From Flavobacteriaceae bacterium Ap0902 (GTDB lineage: Bacteria; Bacteroidota; Bacteroidia; Flavobacteriales; Weeksellaceae): a stretch of DNA of 64,000 bases. The stretch lies in contig WTFG01000001.1 of NCBI GenBank assembly GCA_009835005.1, positions 186,001 to 250,000 on the forward strand, read 5' to 3'. The notes beneath the pieces are model-generated. The model was not told where the DNA came from. It saw only the letters and a program-made list of their open reading frames with translations, and searched no databases. The translations under genes and the position numbers were made by a program. Positions 37,330 through 45,471 of the stretch are shown in pieces (the first letter of the stretch is position 1; every line of letters begins with the position of its first letter).

Positions 37330-37352
37330 TTATTTCTTTGGAGGATATTTTT
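37323..37352 (+). repeat. 30-bp direct repeat, copy B
   Basis: Identical to 34994-35023. It covers the last codons (ending YPPKK) and stop of the DUF4136 lipoprotein gene on the minus strand. Confidence 0.85.
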
Positions 37353-37860
37353 CTAAGATTTCTTTGACGGCTACTGGAATTCTCTCTGCTTTAGATTCAA
37401 TAGCAGAAATATTTAACCCTTCCCCTACACCTTGCCAAACTAATGTGTTATTTCTTCTATCTACAAAATCCAAGATGATGGTTCCTTCTTTGTATTGTCT
37501 CACCCTATTAGGTGACCCCCAATATGGTCCATATCCCCACCACGGATTATACCAAGGATTTACCTCCACATCTACTTTGGTGTTCTTTTTAGCAGAAATA
37601 TTAATTAGTAAATCTGCAGCAGTTTCATAAGAAGAAACTGTCATACCTTTTGCTTTCAACTCATTGGTGATAGCTGTTACGATTCTTCTTTTGTCTAAAT
37701 CGTTCATCTTCAAATCATTCAGCCCTTTCTCATGGAATGCAAAAGATTGATAAGCATCAAAATTAGCATTTCTGTCATAATCGGAAGTTACGTGCACGGT
37801 GCTGCATGATGTTATAAAAAATAAGAGCATCACCCCCAGAATAGAAAATAAATTTTTCAT
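37330..37860 (-). CDS. DUF4136 lipoprotein
   Basis: The 176-residue protein has lipoprotein signal (MLLFFITSCSTVHV, lipobox TSC). The DUF4136 domain includes VTSDYDRNANFDAYQSFAF, IVTAITNELKAKGM, ADLLINISAKKNTKVDV, GTIILDFVDRRNNTLVWQGV and a C-terminal helix ending EILEKYP. A PWYNPWWGYGPYWG insert is rich in aromatic residues and Gly/Pro, typical of the family. The role is unknown, but these proteins sit in the outer membrane or periplasm of many Gram-negatives. Its 3' end is duplicated as a 30-bp repeat 2.3 kb away. Confidence 0.88.
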   Translation of the reverse strand: MKNLFSILGVMLLFFITSCSTVHVTSDYDRNANFDAYQSFAFHEKGLNDLKMNDLDKRRIVTAITNELKAKGMTVSSYETAADLLINISAKKNTKVDVEVNPWYNPWWGYGPYWGSPNRVRQYKEGTIILDFVDRRNNTLVWQGVGEGLNISAIESKAERIPVAVKEILEKYPPKK

Positions 37861-37923
37861 AATTAAGTAATATATATTTATAGAGAATCAAAAAACATTC
37901 CAATTGTTTGATTATCACTTATT

Positions 37924-38133
<210 letters not shown>

Positions 38134-38152
38134 TCATGTTATATTAGATAGA

Positions 38153-38476
38153 ATGATTTTAATTACAAAAAGGTTTTTGAAGAAAAACGTCACAGGCATG
38201 GCTCTGTTTCCTTTTATTCTACTCAGAGACAAGGAACTCAAGTTGAATAAAAGGCTCATCAACCATGAGAAAATCCATCTTAGACAGCAATTAGAACTCC
38301 TGGTTGTTCCGTTTTGTTTGTGGTATATTATAGAATATGCTTTCAGGTATTATCAATATAAAGACAGGCATAAAGCATATCTGAATATTAGTTTTGAAAG
38401 AGAAGCCTATGCCCATGAAAAGGATTTGGAATATTTAAGACGCAGGAAATGCTATGCTTTTTTTAAGTATTTATAA
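38153..38476 (+). CDS. small HEKIH-motif protein, possible membrane-associated metallopeptidase-like protein
   Basis: The 107-residue basic protein is of unknown function. It contains HEKIH at residues 38-42, fitting the zinc-binding HExxH motif, followed by a hydrophobic helix (about 48-65, LLVVPFCLWYIIEYAF) and FEREAYAHE at 81-89. The latter supplies Glu and His that could be further ligands, as in zincin peptidases with a Glu some 40 residues on. It is much shorter than real peptidases. Conserved homologues occur in Flavobacteriia as far as I recall, but I cannot name the family. It converges with purA across a shared hairpin. Confidence 0.7.
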   Translation: MILITKRFLKKNVTGMALFPFILLRDKELKLNKRLINHEKIHLRQQLELLVVPFCLWYIIEYAFRYYQYKDRHKAYLNISFEREAYAHEKDLEYLRRRKCYAFFKYL

Positions 38477-38480
38477 ATAA

Positions 38481-38513
38481 AAAAATGCCGACTCTTTATA
38501 AAAGATCGGCATT
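38481..38513 (-). terminator. purA terminator
   Basis: AATGCCGA (38484-38491) pairs with TCGGCATT (38506-38513), extended by TCTTT/AAAGA, with a T run on the minus strand. It can also stop the converging small gene. Confidence 0.8.
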
Positions 38514-38537
38514 GGATTGATATAAGCTAGATTAAAA

Positions 38538-39824
38538 TTAAAATAACTCTTTTCTAATAATATTTTGACTTCTTTCTGGCCCTACAGAAACCAAGTAAAC
38601 TTCTATCCCTAAATAGTCCTCTATGTATTTGATATATCGTTGAGCCGTTTTTGGTAATTCATCAAATGAATTAATCCCTGTAATGTCTTCTTTCCAGCCA
38701 TCTAATTCGTCATAAATTGGCTCATATAAAGAAAGTTTGGTTGTAGAAGAAGTGAAATAATCTATTTCCTTACCATCTTCTGTCTTATAAGCAGTACAAA
38801 TCTTGATTTTATCAAACCCACTTAATACATCCAATTTTGTGATTACCAAATGCGTAATCCCGTTGATCATCGTTGCATGTTTAAGCGCTACTAAATCCAA
38901 CCAACCACATCTTCTTGGTCTACCTGTTACGGCTCCAAACTCATGTCCAACCTCTGCCATGGTTCTACCAGCTTCGCCAAAATCCTCTGTTACAAAAGGT
39001 CCGTTTCCTACCCTGGTGCAATATGCTTTGGCTACTCCAATCAGGTTTTCTAATTTATTGGGTGGAACACCAGCTCCAACGCAAACGCCTCCTGTTGTAG
39101 GTGAAGAGGAGGTCACATAAGGATAAGTCCCAAAATCAATGTCTAACATTAACGCCTGTGCGCCTTCAAAAAGTACATTATCCCCTCTGTCTATAGATTG
39201 ATTAATTTCTAATTCTGTATCTACGATTTTATCTTTTAAGATTTCACCATATTTTAGATAATCATTGTAGATTTCATCTAGATCTAAACCTGGTTTGTCA
39301 TATAATTTCTCAAAGATGGCGTTTTTAATCCTAATATTCTTTTCTAATTTTTCTCTTAGGATTTCTGGATTTAATAAATCTATCGCACGGATACCAATTC
39401 TAGCCACTTTATCCTCATAGCATGGACCAATTCCTTTTTTGGTAGTGCCAATAGATTTCTCTCCAAGCGCCTCTTCTCTATAAGTATCATATAAAATATG
39501 ATAAGGCATAATGATATGCGCACGTCTACTAATATAAACGTGGTCTGTTCTTAGACCTCTTTCTTTAATCTTGTTAATCTCATTTAAAAACGCATTAGGA
39601 TCTACGACAACACCGTTCCCTAAGATACATTTTCCTCTACATTGTAATACACCAGATGGGAGTAGTTGAAGCACGAATTTATCCTCCCCTGCATATACGG
39701 TGTGTCCCGCATTATTACCTCCCTGAAAGCGAACCACATAATCTGATTTTGCCGAAAGTACATCCGTTATTTTTCCTTTTCCTTCGTCGCCCCATTGAAG
39801 ACCGACAACTACAAATGTTGACAT
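38538..39824 (-). CDS. purA: adenylosuccinate synthetase
   Basis: PurA joins IMP and aspartate with GTP hydrolysis, the first committed step to AMP. It shows GLQWGDEGKGK (P-loop, residues 8-18), QGGNNAGHTVYAG, STTKKGIGPCYEDKVAR, FEGAQALMLDIDFGTYPYVTSSS, VTGRPRRCGWLDLVALKHA, TKLDVLSG and VSVGPERSQ at the end. It is 428 residues, full length. With purH upstream in the window it covers synthesis of IMP and AMP. A TATCTTTG box lies at 39862-39855. Confidence 0.97.
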   Translation of the reverse strand: MSTFVVVGLQWGDEGKGKITDVLSAKSDYVVRFQGGNNAGHTVYAGEDKFVLQLLPSGVLQCRGKCILGNGVVVDPNAFLNEINKIKERGLRTDHVYISRRAHIIMPYHILYDTYREEALGEKSIGTTKKGIGPCYEDKVARIGIRAIDLLNPEILREKLEKNIRIKNAIFEKLYDKPGLDLDEIYNDYLKYGEILKDKIVDTELEINQSIDRGDNVLFEGAQALMLDIDFGTYPYVTSSSPTTGGVCVGAGVPPNKLENLIGVAKAYCTRVGNGPFVTEDFGEAGRTMAEVGHEFGAVTGRPRRCGWLDLVALKHATMINGITHLVITKLDVLSGFDKIKICTAYKTEDGKEIDYFTSSTTKLSLYEPIYDELDGWKEDITGINSFDELPKTAQRYIKYIEDYLGIEVYLVSVGPERSQNIIRKELF

Positions 39825-39854
39825 AAAATTGTATTAATCCTTTAATTGTGTCCT

Positions 39855-39862
39855 CAAAGATA
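39855..39862 (-). promoter_or_regulatory. -7 promoter box of purA
   Basis: Minus-strand TATCTTTG, an exact TAnnTTTG box, lies 30 bases before the ATG at 39824. Confidence 0.5.
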
Positions 39863-39955
39863 ATTAAAAATCATGCAATTTATGTTCACTTATGCTTCAT
39901 TTTTGAAAATGCAAGTATTTCTTCTGCTTTTGTTTAATTTTACCAAAATTTATTA

Positions 39956-40459
39956 GTGAGTATATTAGATATCATTTTAAGTCTCCCATTAATTTATGGA
40001 TTGTACACGGGCTATTCCAAAGGTTTAATTAGGCAGTTAACTGGTTTAATTGGTGGTGTTGTGTCGATTCTTTTCGGGATTAAATTATCTAGTTATCTCA
40101 GGATTTATCTGGTAGAAAATGATTTGGTTAATCCAGAATGGAGTGCCATTGTAGGCTTTGTAGTGACTATTCTAGGGATACTTCTGGCACTTCGGATTGC
40201 TGGTGCTATCGTTAGAAAAACCACGCAATTTATCGGATTAGGTTTTATAGAGGAATTAGCAGGCGCAATATTGGGCGTCATTAAATTTGCACTGATTACC
40301 ATGGTAATATTGCTGTTTTTTGTAAAAATTAATAATACATTAGAAATAACACCCAAGCAAACTTTTGCCCAGAGCATGTTATATCCCTATTATATAGAGG
40401 GATTTAATTATTTATATGATATGTGGTCTATGAAAGATAACATAGACTTAACATTATAG
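39956..40459 (+). CDS. CvpA family membrane protein
   Basis: The 167-residue inner membrane protein has four helices and the CvpA/DedE pattern: SILDIILSLPLIYGLYTGYS with the YGLYTGYSKGLI start, RIAGAIVRKTTQFIGLGFIE, and LAGAILGVIKFALITMVILL. In E. coli CvpA was linked to colicin V production and purine-operon context and more recently to envelope stress; its molecular activity is unknown. The start is GTG at 39956. The Na/Pi transporter starts 19 bases downstream, so the two are probably one transcript. Confidence 0.85.
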   Translation: MSILDIILSLPLIYGLYTGYSKGLIRQLTGLIGGVVSILFGIKLSSYLRIYLVENDLVNPEWSAIVGFVVTILGILLALRIAGAIVRKTTQFIGLGFIEELAGAILGVIKFALITMVILLFFVKINNTLEITPKQTFAQSMLYPYYIEGFNYLYDMWSMKDNIDLTL

Positions 40460-40478
40460 ATATTAACTTCGCAGCATT

Positions 40479-42104
40479 GTGGACATTTGGATAATTTTAA
40501 ATAGTATAGGGGCAGTTGCGCTATTTCTCTTTGGGATGAAGCTCATGAGCGATAGTGTACAACAAGCATCTGGAATGCAATTACGGAAGTTTTTGAATTC
40601 CATGACGCATTCCAAGATCCGTGCCCTAATTGCTGGTTTAGGTCTCACTTCTGTCATTCAATCCTCTTCTGCGGTGAGTGTTTTGGTCATCTCTTTTGTA
40701 AATGCGGGGCTATTAAATTTAATAAGAGCTTTTTCTATTATCATAGGATCTAATATTGGTACCACCCTCACATTGTGGGTAGTTGCTTTAGGGTTTGAGG
40801 TGCATTTAACCCAAATTAGTTTGGCTATACTGGGCTTTGTAATCCCGTTTTATTTTTTTGCGAAACATACCATTAAGAAATGGGCAGCCTTTTTAATTGG
40901 TTTTGCCTTAATATTCATCAGCTTAAACCTTTTACAAGAATACCTAGCACCACTAGCGCAAGGTAAATTCATATTTAATTTATTTGAAGGGGTAAACCCA
41001 ACTTCAGGACTAAACCCCATTTTATTTATTCTTGCTGGTTTAGTTTTAACCTTATTTGTTCAATCCTCTAGTGCGAGTACCTCTATTATGGTAGTGCTTT
41101 ACACTTTGGGCATGCCTCTAGAAGCCTGTGCTATGATTATCATCGGCGCTAATATAGGCACCACATTGACAGGGCAAATTGCAGCAAGTATTGGCAATAA
41201 ATATGCTAGGTATGTAGCGCATTTTCATACCTTATTTAATGTCTTTGGAGCTATAATATTCTATTTTCTAGCTTTTCCTTTGATGAGGTATATCATAGAA
41301 TTTGTAGACGATGGCTTTGTGATACTGGCTATTTTTCATACCATTTTTAATGTGGTTACAGCCATGATTGTCTTTCCATTTCTAAATGATATAGTGAGTC
41401 TTTTATACAAACACAATTTACAAAAAGTAGAAAATGATAGCTTGCATTTAATGCGTTCCCCTTTTAATGTAACCCCAGAGATTTATATCTATGAGGCCAC
41501 CAATATGCTATCCACCTTTGCTGGGAATATTAAGCTGACGGTCAACTTCTTGGGGAGAATGATCACAGAAAGCGATGAAGATAAATTTATAGAATTTCAT
41601 GAAAGAGTAATCTTATTAGAAAAGCAGGGAGACGATCTAGAGCTTCAAATCTTTAATTATTTGCATAAATTATTTTTAATGGATCTCACAGGATCTAACT
41701 CACAGAAGATTAATAATCTAATTAATGTGTCTAAAGAATTAGAAAAAATCGGTGATTTAGCCATTAAAATCTCTCATACACATAAAGATAGGAGAGAATC
41801 AAGCAGTTTTATTACTCCCAAGCTCAGAACATTTTTATTAGAAATACAAGACGCCCTATCTTCTGCTACCACACAATTTATTCAAAACCTGAATGAGGTG
41901 CAAATAGACCCAGATCTACCCCAATCTAGAAGATTAGAAAAGAAAATCAATAATTTGCATGACAAAGCTTTTGACGCCTTGCTTATAGCCGTAGAAAAAA
42001 ACAAAATTAAACCACTAAGTGCCATGCATTATAGGGAATTGATTCAGAATTATGAATTAATCGGAGATCATATTTACAATGCGAATCAGTCACTCATTCG
42101 CTGA
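40479..42104 (+). CDS. Na/Pi cotransporter family protein with PhoU-like C-terminus
   Basis: This 541-residue protein has two inverted PNaS repeats with the QSSSA motifs (TSVIQSSSAVSVLVISFV about residues 57-74; LFVQSSSASTSIMVVLYTLG about 189-208) and GSNIGTTLT/GANIGTTLTGQ. These are the hallmark of SLC34/NptA phosphate importers. Residues about 340-541 form a helical PhoU-like domain (TNMLSTFAGNIKLTVNFLG, LEKIGDLAIKISH), thought to gate transport. It begins with GTG at 40479. It is expected to import inorganic phosphate with sodium. Confidence 0.92.
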   Translation: MDIWIILNSIGAVALFLFGMKLMSDSVQQASGMQLRKFLNSMTHSKIRALIAGLGLTSVIQSSSAVSVLVISFVNAGLLNLIRAFSIIIGSNIGTTLTLWVVALGFEVHLTQISLAILGFVIPFYFFAKHTIKKWAAFLIGFALIFISLNLLQEYLAPLAQGKFIFNLFEGVNPTSGLNPILFILAGLVLTLFVQSSSASTSIMVVLYTLGMPLEACAMIIIGANIGTTLTGQIAASIGNKYARYVAHFHTLFNVFGAIIFYFLAFPLMRYIIEFVDDGFVILAIFHTIFNVVTAMIVFPFLNDIVSLLYKHNLQKVENDSLHLMRSPFNVTPEIYIYEATNMLSTFAGNIKLTVNFLGRMITESDEDKFIEFHERVILLEKQGDDLELQIFNYLHKLFLMDLTGSNSQKINNLINVSKELEKIGDLAIKISHTHKDRRESSSFITPKLRTFLLEIQDALSSATTQFIQNLNEVQIDPDLPQSRRLEKKINNLHDKAFDALLIAVEKNKIKPLSAMHYRELIQNYELIGDHIYNANQSLIR

Positions 42105-42110
42105 TTTATG

Positions 42111-42118
42111 TAACTTTG
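42111..42118 (+). promoter_or_regulatory. possible -7 box directly before the LuxE-like gene
   Basis: TAACTTTG matches TAnnTTTG but ends 4 bases before the ATG at 42123. If used, the mRNA would be nearly leaderless. It also overlaps the end region of the previous gene, so chance is possible. Confidence 0.3.
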
Positions 42119-42122
42119 CAGG

Positions 42123-43103
42123 ATGAATATTCCAGCCATTCAATTTAAAAATTATACTAACACCCAGTTTGAATCGAAAGCATTGGAGATTTTTCGGTAT
42201 CAAACATCACATAACACGGTATACAAGACCTTTATGAGCCATTTAGGGATAGACATAACATCGGTAAAATCCCTTCTGGATATACCTTTTTTGCCCATTG
42301 GCTTTTTCAAAGACTTTGAAGTGGTATCCTCTCAAAACCCAATAGAGAAAACCTTCACAAGTTCTGGAACCACAGGCACAACGCCTAGCAAACATCTCAT
42401 CACAGATTTAAATTTATATCACCAGCAATTAAAAGCAAGCTTCAAGCATTTTTATGGAGATTTCCAAAACCATATAATTTTCCCATTGCTTCCTGCCTAC
42501 GCAGAACGTTCAGGCTCATCGCTTATTGATATGGTAGACTTTTGGATGACAGAGACTGGTCAAGAAAACAAAACTTATTACCTATACAATCACGCACAAT
42601 TGGCCCAAGACTTATCCAAAGCCAAACAAGGAAATAAGCAAGTTATTTTGATTGGCGTTTCCTTTGCCTTATTAGACTTTGCAGCAAACTTTCCTATGGA
42701 ATTAGAGGGCATCACCATTATAGAAACAGGCGGAATGAAAGGCCGTAAAAAAGAAATCACAAGACTAGAATTGCATAGCATTTTAAGCGAAGCCTTCAAT
42801 ACCCAGCCAATTCAATCAGAATACGGCATGACAGAACTCCTTTCCCAAGCCTATGCCCAAGAAAAAGGACTGTTCCAAACGCCACCTTGGATGCAAATTT
42901 TGATACGCGATCCAGAAGACCCCTTTAATTATGTCCCCCATGGTAAATCAGGTGGAATCAATGTCATAGACCTCGCCAACGTAAACTCCTGTGCCTTTAT
43001 CGCCACAGATGATTTAGGGAGATTTCATGCAGAGAATCAACTAGAAATCTTAGGCAGATTCGATAACTCAGACGTAAGAGGATGCAATCTCATGGTTGTT
43101 TAG
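42123..43103 (+). CDS. LuxE-like acyl-protein synthetase/acyltransferase
   Basis: The 326-residue cytosolic protein is related to LuxE and adenylate-forming enzymes. It shows FLPIGFFKDFEV, FTSSGTTGTTPSKH (the Ser/Thr/Gly-rich nucleotide-binding motif), SSLIDMVDFWM, the ETGGMKGRKKEI segment, QSEYGMTELLSQAYA (equivalent of the YGxTE motif) and FIATDDLGRF (ribose-binding Asp). It probably activates an acyl group as an adenylate and passes it to a protein or CoA. Many Flavobacteriia carry this gene; its substrate is unknown. A short weak hairpin follows at 43238-43253. Confidence 0.85.
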   Translation: MNIPAIQFKNYTNTQFESKALEIFRYQTSHNTVYKTFMSHLGIDITSVKSLLDIPFLPIGFFKDFEVVSSQNPIEKTFTSSGTTGTTPSKHLITDLNLYHQQLKASFKHFYGDFQNHIIFPLLPAYAERSGSSLIDMVDFWMTETGQENKTYYLYNHAQLAQDLSKAKQGNKQVILIGVSFALLDFAANFPMELEGITIIETGGMKGRKKEITRLELHSILSEAFNTQPIQSEYGMTELLSQAYAQEKGLFQTPPWMQILIRDPEDPFNYVPHGKSGGINVIDLANVNSCAFIATDDLGRFHAENQLEILGRFDNSDVRGCNLMVV

Positions 43104-43422
43104 AGAAATCCTAAACGCACACAAGACATTAATCAATCTCTCTATTCATATAGATATAATGATTAGAAGCCGAGAACCTGCTCTGGCATTTACGATTAAA
43201 GCTAACGCAAGTCTAAAAAATGCTAATGCTTAATTCGAAGCCAATGAAGGCTTTTTATGTTTAGTCAAATTTTCGTTAAGAAAACTAAGTTTATCATGCA
43301 CTTATTCGCATTGTCATGCTGATTTCTATGACAAAACCAAACGATTTTGATAAAAAGTTTTGTTATTGATTAGAGCCAATGCGACATGGATTATTAGATT
43401 TAGTAAATTATTGTTTTTCTAT
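43104..43422. other. gene-free region with weak hairpins
   Basis: It holds a weak terminator-like hairpin (AAGCC/GGCTT at 43238-43253, then TTTT) for the LuxE-like gene and a TGTCAT...ATGACA inverted pair at 43312-43333. A 23-residue frame starting MIRSREPAL at 43158 is open but has no support as a gene. Confidence 0.4.
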
Positions 43423-44010
43423 TTAATTGACTCCCTCCCAGAAACTCCATTCTGCACCGTTAAAAACAGCCAGCCTACTATTCTTTTTAACATAGACAAT
43501 CATTCCTGCTGTTGGGTTTATGATATCGGAAAACTCATTAACCCTAGGCAAGACCATCGCCTTAGGATTGTTATCTGCATCAGGTGTTTCTAAAATCAAA
43601 ATACCTTCTACGTCAGAAGTTTCTGCACCTATAATTACGCATGCATTTGGTGAATCGGCAAAGTTAGTTGGATTGGAAAATGCTACATTGGGAGTATCTG
43701 CATTATTAGATAAATCTATCCACATAGATTGTATCGAGTTCGTATCAGAAGGTGTATTAGGCGTGCTGCTGCTAGAAAGTTTAACCTTTTGCGTACTGGC
43801 ATCAAATACTAATGTACCGACAGGCGCATTTGTTGCACTACTTTCATTGGTAATCCACGGTAGAATTAATCCTAAATTTTCTGCAGGAGCATTGGTACCT
43901 AATTCTAAACTAACGTAATCATTGGATGGTATTGCTCCGATTCCTACTCCTACTTGTGCAAAAAGGGAATAACTGCTTCCTAATAATAATATGTATAATA
44001 ACTTTTTCAT
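43423..44010 (-). CDS. exported surface protein with two LPR/VYD-type motifs
   Basis: Starting at ATG 44010 (MKKLLYILLLGSSYSLFAQ) the protein has a clean signal peptide; the frame extends upstream into the preceding gene but that is not needed. Two copies of a motif common in Bacteroidota tail-fibre-like or adhesin-like proteins are visible: LGLILPWIT...VGTLVFD and AMVLPRVNEF...AGMIVYV...FNGAEW (generally LPRMT, 15-20 residues, GMVVYDT, then a YNG-W strand). Function is unknown; a cell-surface structural or binding role is inferred. It starts 10 bases after the preceding gene on the same strand. Confidence 0.75.
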   Translation of the reverse strand: MKKLLYILLLGSSYSLFAQVGVGIGAIPSNDYVSLELGTNAPAENLGLILPWITNESSATNAPVGTLVFDASTQKVKLSSSSTPNTPSDTNSIQSMWIDLSNNADTPNVAFSNPTNFADSPNACVIIGAETSDVEGILILETPDADNNPKAMVLPRVNEFSDIINPTAGMIVYVKKNSRLAVFNGAEWSFWEGVN

Positions 44011-44020
44011 AGTTGTAAAT

Positions 44021-45142
44021 TTATTCATCACAAGATGGTTGTGTATAACATTTAAAAGATTGATTGTCATATATCTTTAAACAGTTAACAGAAGTATCAT
44101 AAACCGCCATACCTTCTACTGCTTTGCCATCTGTGACAATTTTATCAATTTGAATTGTTGTCATTCTATTGATTACAAACCCTTTATCATCTGATTCTAA
44201 AGCTAAATAGGCTCCCTCTCTTTCCTTAGGCCAAATATGATCTACATTTCTTTGTTTAGAGGTAATCCCTACAGGGGTAGCAAAACCGTTACCCGAGGTT
44301 CCAGGTTTATAACACTCTACTGGACAAACCTCAAAATGAAACTCAAGACCATCTACTTTACCAAAACTACTTGTAAAAGATCCTATTCCTGTAAAAGTAA
44401 ATGTAATACTTTCTATAGGACTCGGTGAACTTATAAGAATACTCCCTGCACCAGAGCCATTCTCGGGATTATTAGGGTCTATTTCATAATAATTACCCGT
44501 GGGTTCATTAGCAGTTCTATAAAAAGTATTGTTTTTAACATTGAAAACACTATTTCCACTTAGTTTGGTAAGTGTAGTATTAGGCGTTTTTAAACTGAAT
44601 ATGGCACTATTCCCATATAACTCATTATTATCTACGCTGTATGCCCCCCCTAGTCTATCTACATTTAAAATAACACTTTTAACAGGTTTACTAAAAGTAA
44701 AGGTCAGATCCCTTTCGTATAGATTATTGTCATAATTAACATTTCTACCAAATATTGCATTGAACTTAAAAGTTGGTTCAAAAGTTAAATTAGGCGTATA
44801 GAATGGATATCCTGGTCCAGATAAATCTCCTGTATTATTAGTAGAAGAAGTTGCGTTGAGAAAACCATTTCCATAATCGGCCCCATTATCAGTTGCATAA
44901 TTAACTTCTGTATAAGTTGCACTCGGCGAATTCATTTCAACATTAATTGAAGTGGATGTCCCAGAACCAATTACTGTCTTTGCAGATGCGTCAGAATACC
45001 AACCACCAGAATTAACAATAGTCCATTGCTTAGATGGATTGAGACTAGAACATGTGGGAGACTGTGAGTATCCATAACTGGTAATTATAATTAATGAGAG
45101 TAATGAAACTACATTTTTAGTAAAAATAAAAAATTTATTCAT
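44021..45142 (-). CDS. exported surface protein, C-terminal VYDT motif
   Basis: The 373-residue protein has signal peptide ending GYSQ. The N-terminal about 270 residues are Ser/Thr/Asn-rich and beta-strand-like (DLTFTFSKPVKSVILNVDRL, PIESITFTFTGIG), resembling an extracellular jelly-roll. The C-terminal part has the motif GFVINRMTT...EGMAVYDTSVNCLKIYDNQSFKCY, the same type as in the gene downstream. Six cysteines cluster there. No sorting domain is seen. The promoter region is spanned by a perfect 17-bp inverted repeat, pointing to tight regulation. A surface or appendage role is inferred. Confidence 0.75.
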   Translation of the reverse strand: MNKFFIFTKNVVSLLSLIIITSYGYSQSPTCSSLNPSKQWTIVNSGGWYSDASAKTVIGSGTSTSINVEMNSPSATYTEVNYATDNGADYGNGFLNATSSTNNTGDLSGPGYPFYTPNLTFEPTFKFNAIFGRNVNYDNNLYERDLTFTFSKPVKSVILNVDRLGGAYSVDNNELYGNSAIFSLKTPNTTLTKLSGNSVFNVKNNTFYRTANEPTGNYYEIDPNNPENGSGAGSILISSPSPIESITFTFTGIGSFTSSFGKVDGLEFHFEVCPVECYKPGTSGNGFATPVGITSKQRNVDHIWPKEREGAYLALESDDKGFVINRMTTIQIDKIVTDGKAVEGMAVYDTSVNCLKIYDNQSFKCYTQPSCDE

Positions 45143-45145
45143 ATA

Positions 45146-45192
45146 ATTTATGTTTTATCAAATATATATTTATTTTTTGATAAAACATAAAT
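45146..45192. promoter_or_regulatory. 17-bp perfect inverted repeat over the promoter of the surface-protein pair
   Basis: ATTTATGTTTTATCAAA (45146-45162) and its exact reverse complement (45176-45192) are separated by 13 bases. A minus-strand TATATTTG box (45166-45159) lies at the junction of arm and spacer, just upstream of the ATG at 45142. It could be a repressor operator or a 5' hairpin. Confidence 0.75.
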
Positions 45193-45261
45193 AAATTAGT
45201 GCTTAATAGGTAAAATACTCAATTATATAAGAATAATTTTAATTCGCTTAATAATAAAAAC

Positions 45262-45411
45262 CGCTATTAGCCCTGATTGGCATGGAAATCCTTTTGCCAA
45301 TATCCGCAAACAAATAACGAGGAAAAAGAACGACCAGAGGAAGTTCCTTTTTCTAGATTATTTGTAAGGATAGTTGTAAAAGATTGGAATAGAAAGCAGG
45401 TTCTTGGCTCT
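45262..45411. ncRNA. long nested-hairpin non-coding element
   Basis: Outer arms TAGCCCTGATTGGCATGGAA and GATTGGAATAGAAAGCAGG...TTGGCT can pair as AGCC/GGCT, CTG/CAG and CTTTT/AAAAG. Inside lies a second long hairpin: CAAATAA (from 45311) with TTATTTG (ending 45364), and AGGAAAAAGAAC with GTTCCTTTTTCT. I recall similar flank pairs with variable centres between genes of Flavobacteriia, but cannot verify this. The strand of any transcript is unknown. No protein reading is convincing. Confidence 0.45.
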
Positions 45412-45471
45412 TTATAATCCTTATGAAATTGGATAAGTTTTTGCTCCTTTAACAATGAAAAATCAAATGAT

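Noticed and set aside
43158-43232. 23-residue frame starting MIRSREPAL
   Set aside because: It is too short, without a promoter box or family resemblance that I can support.
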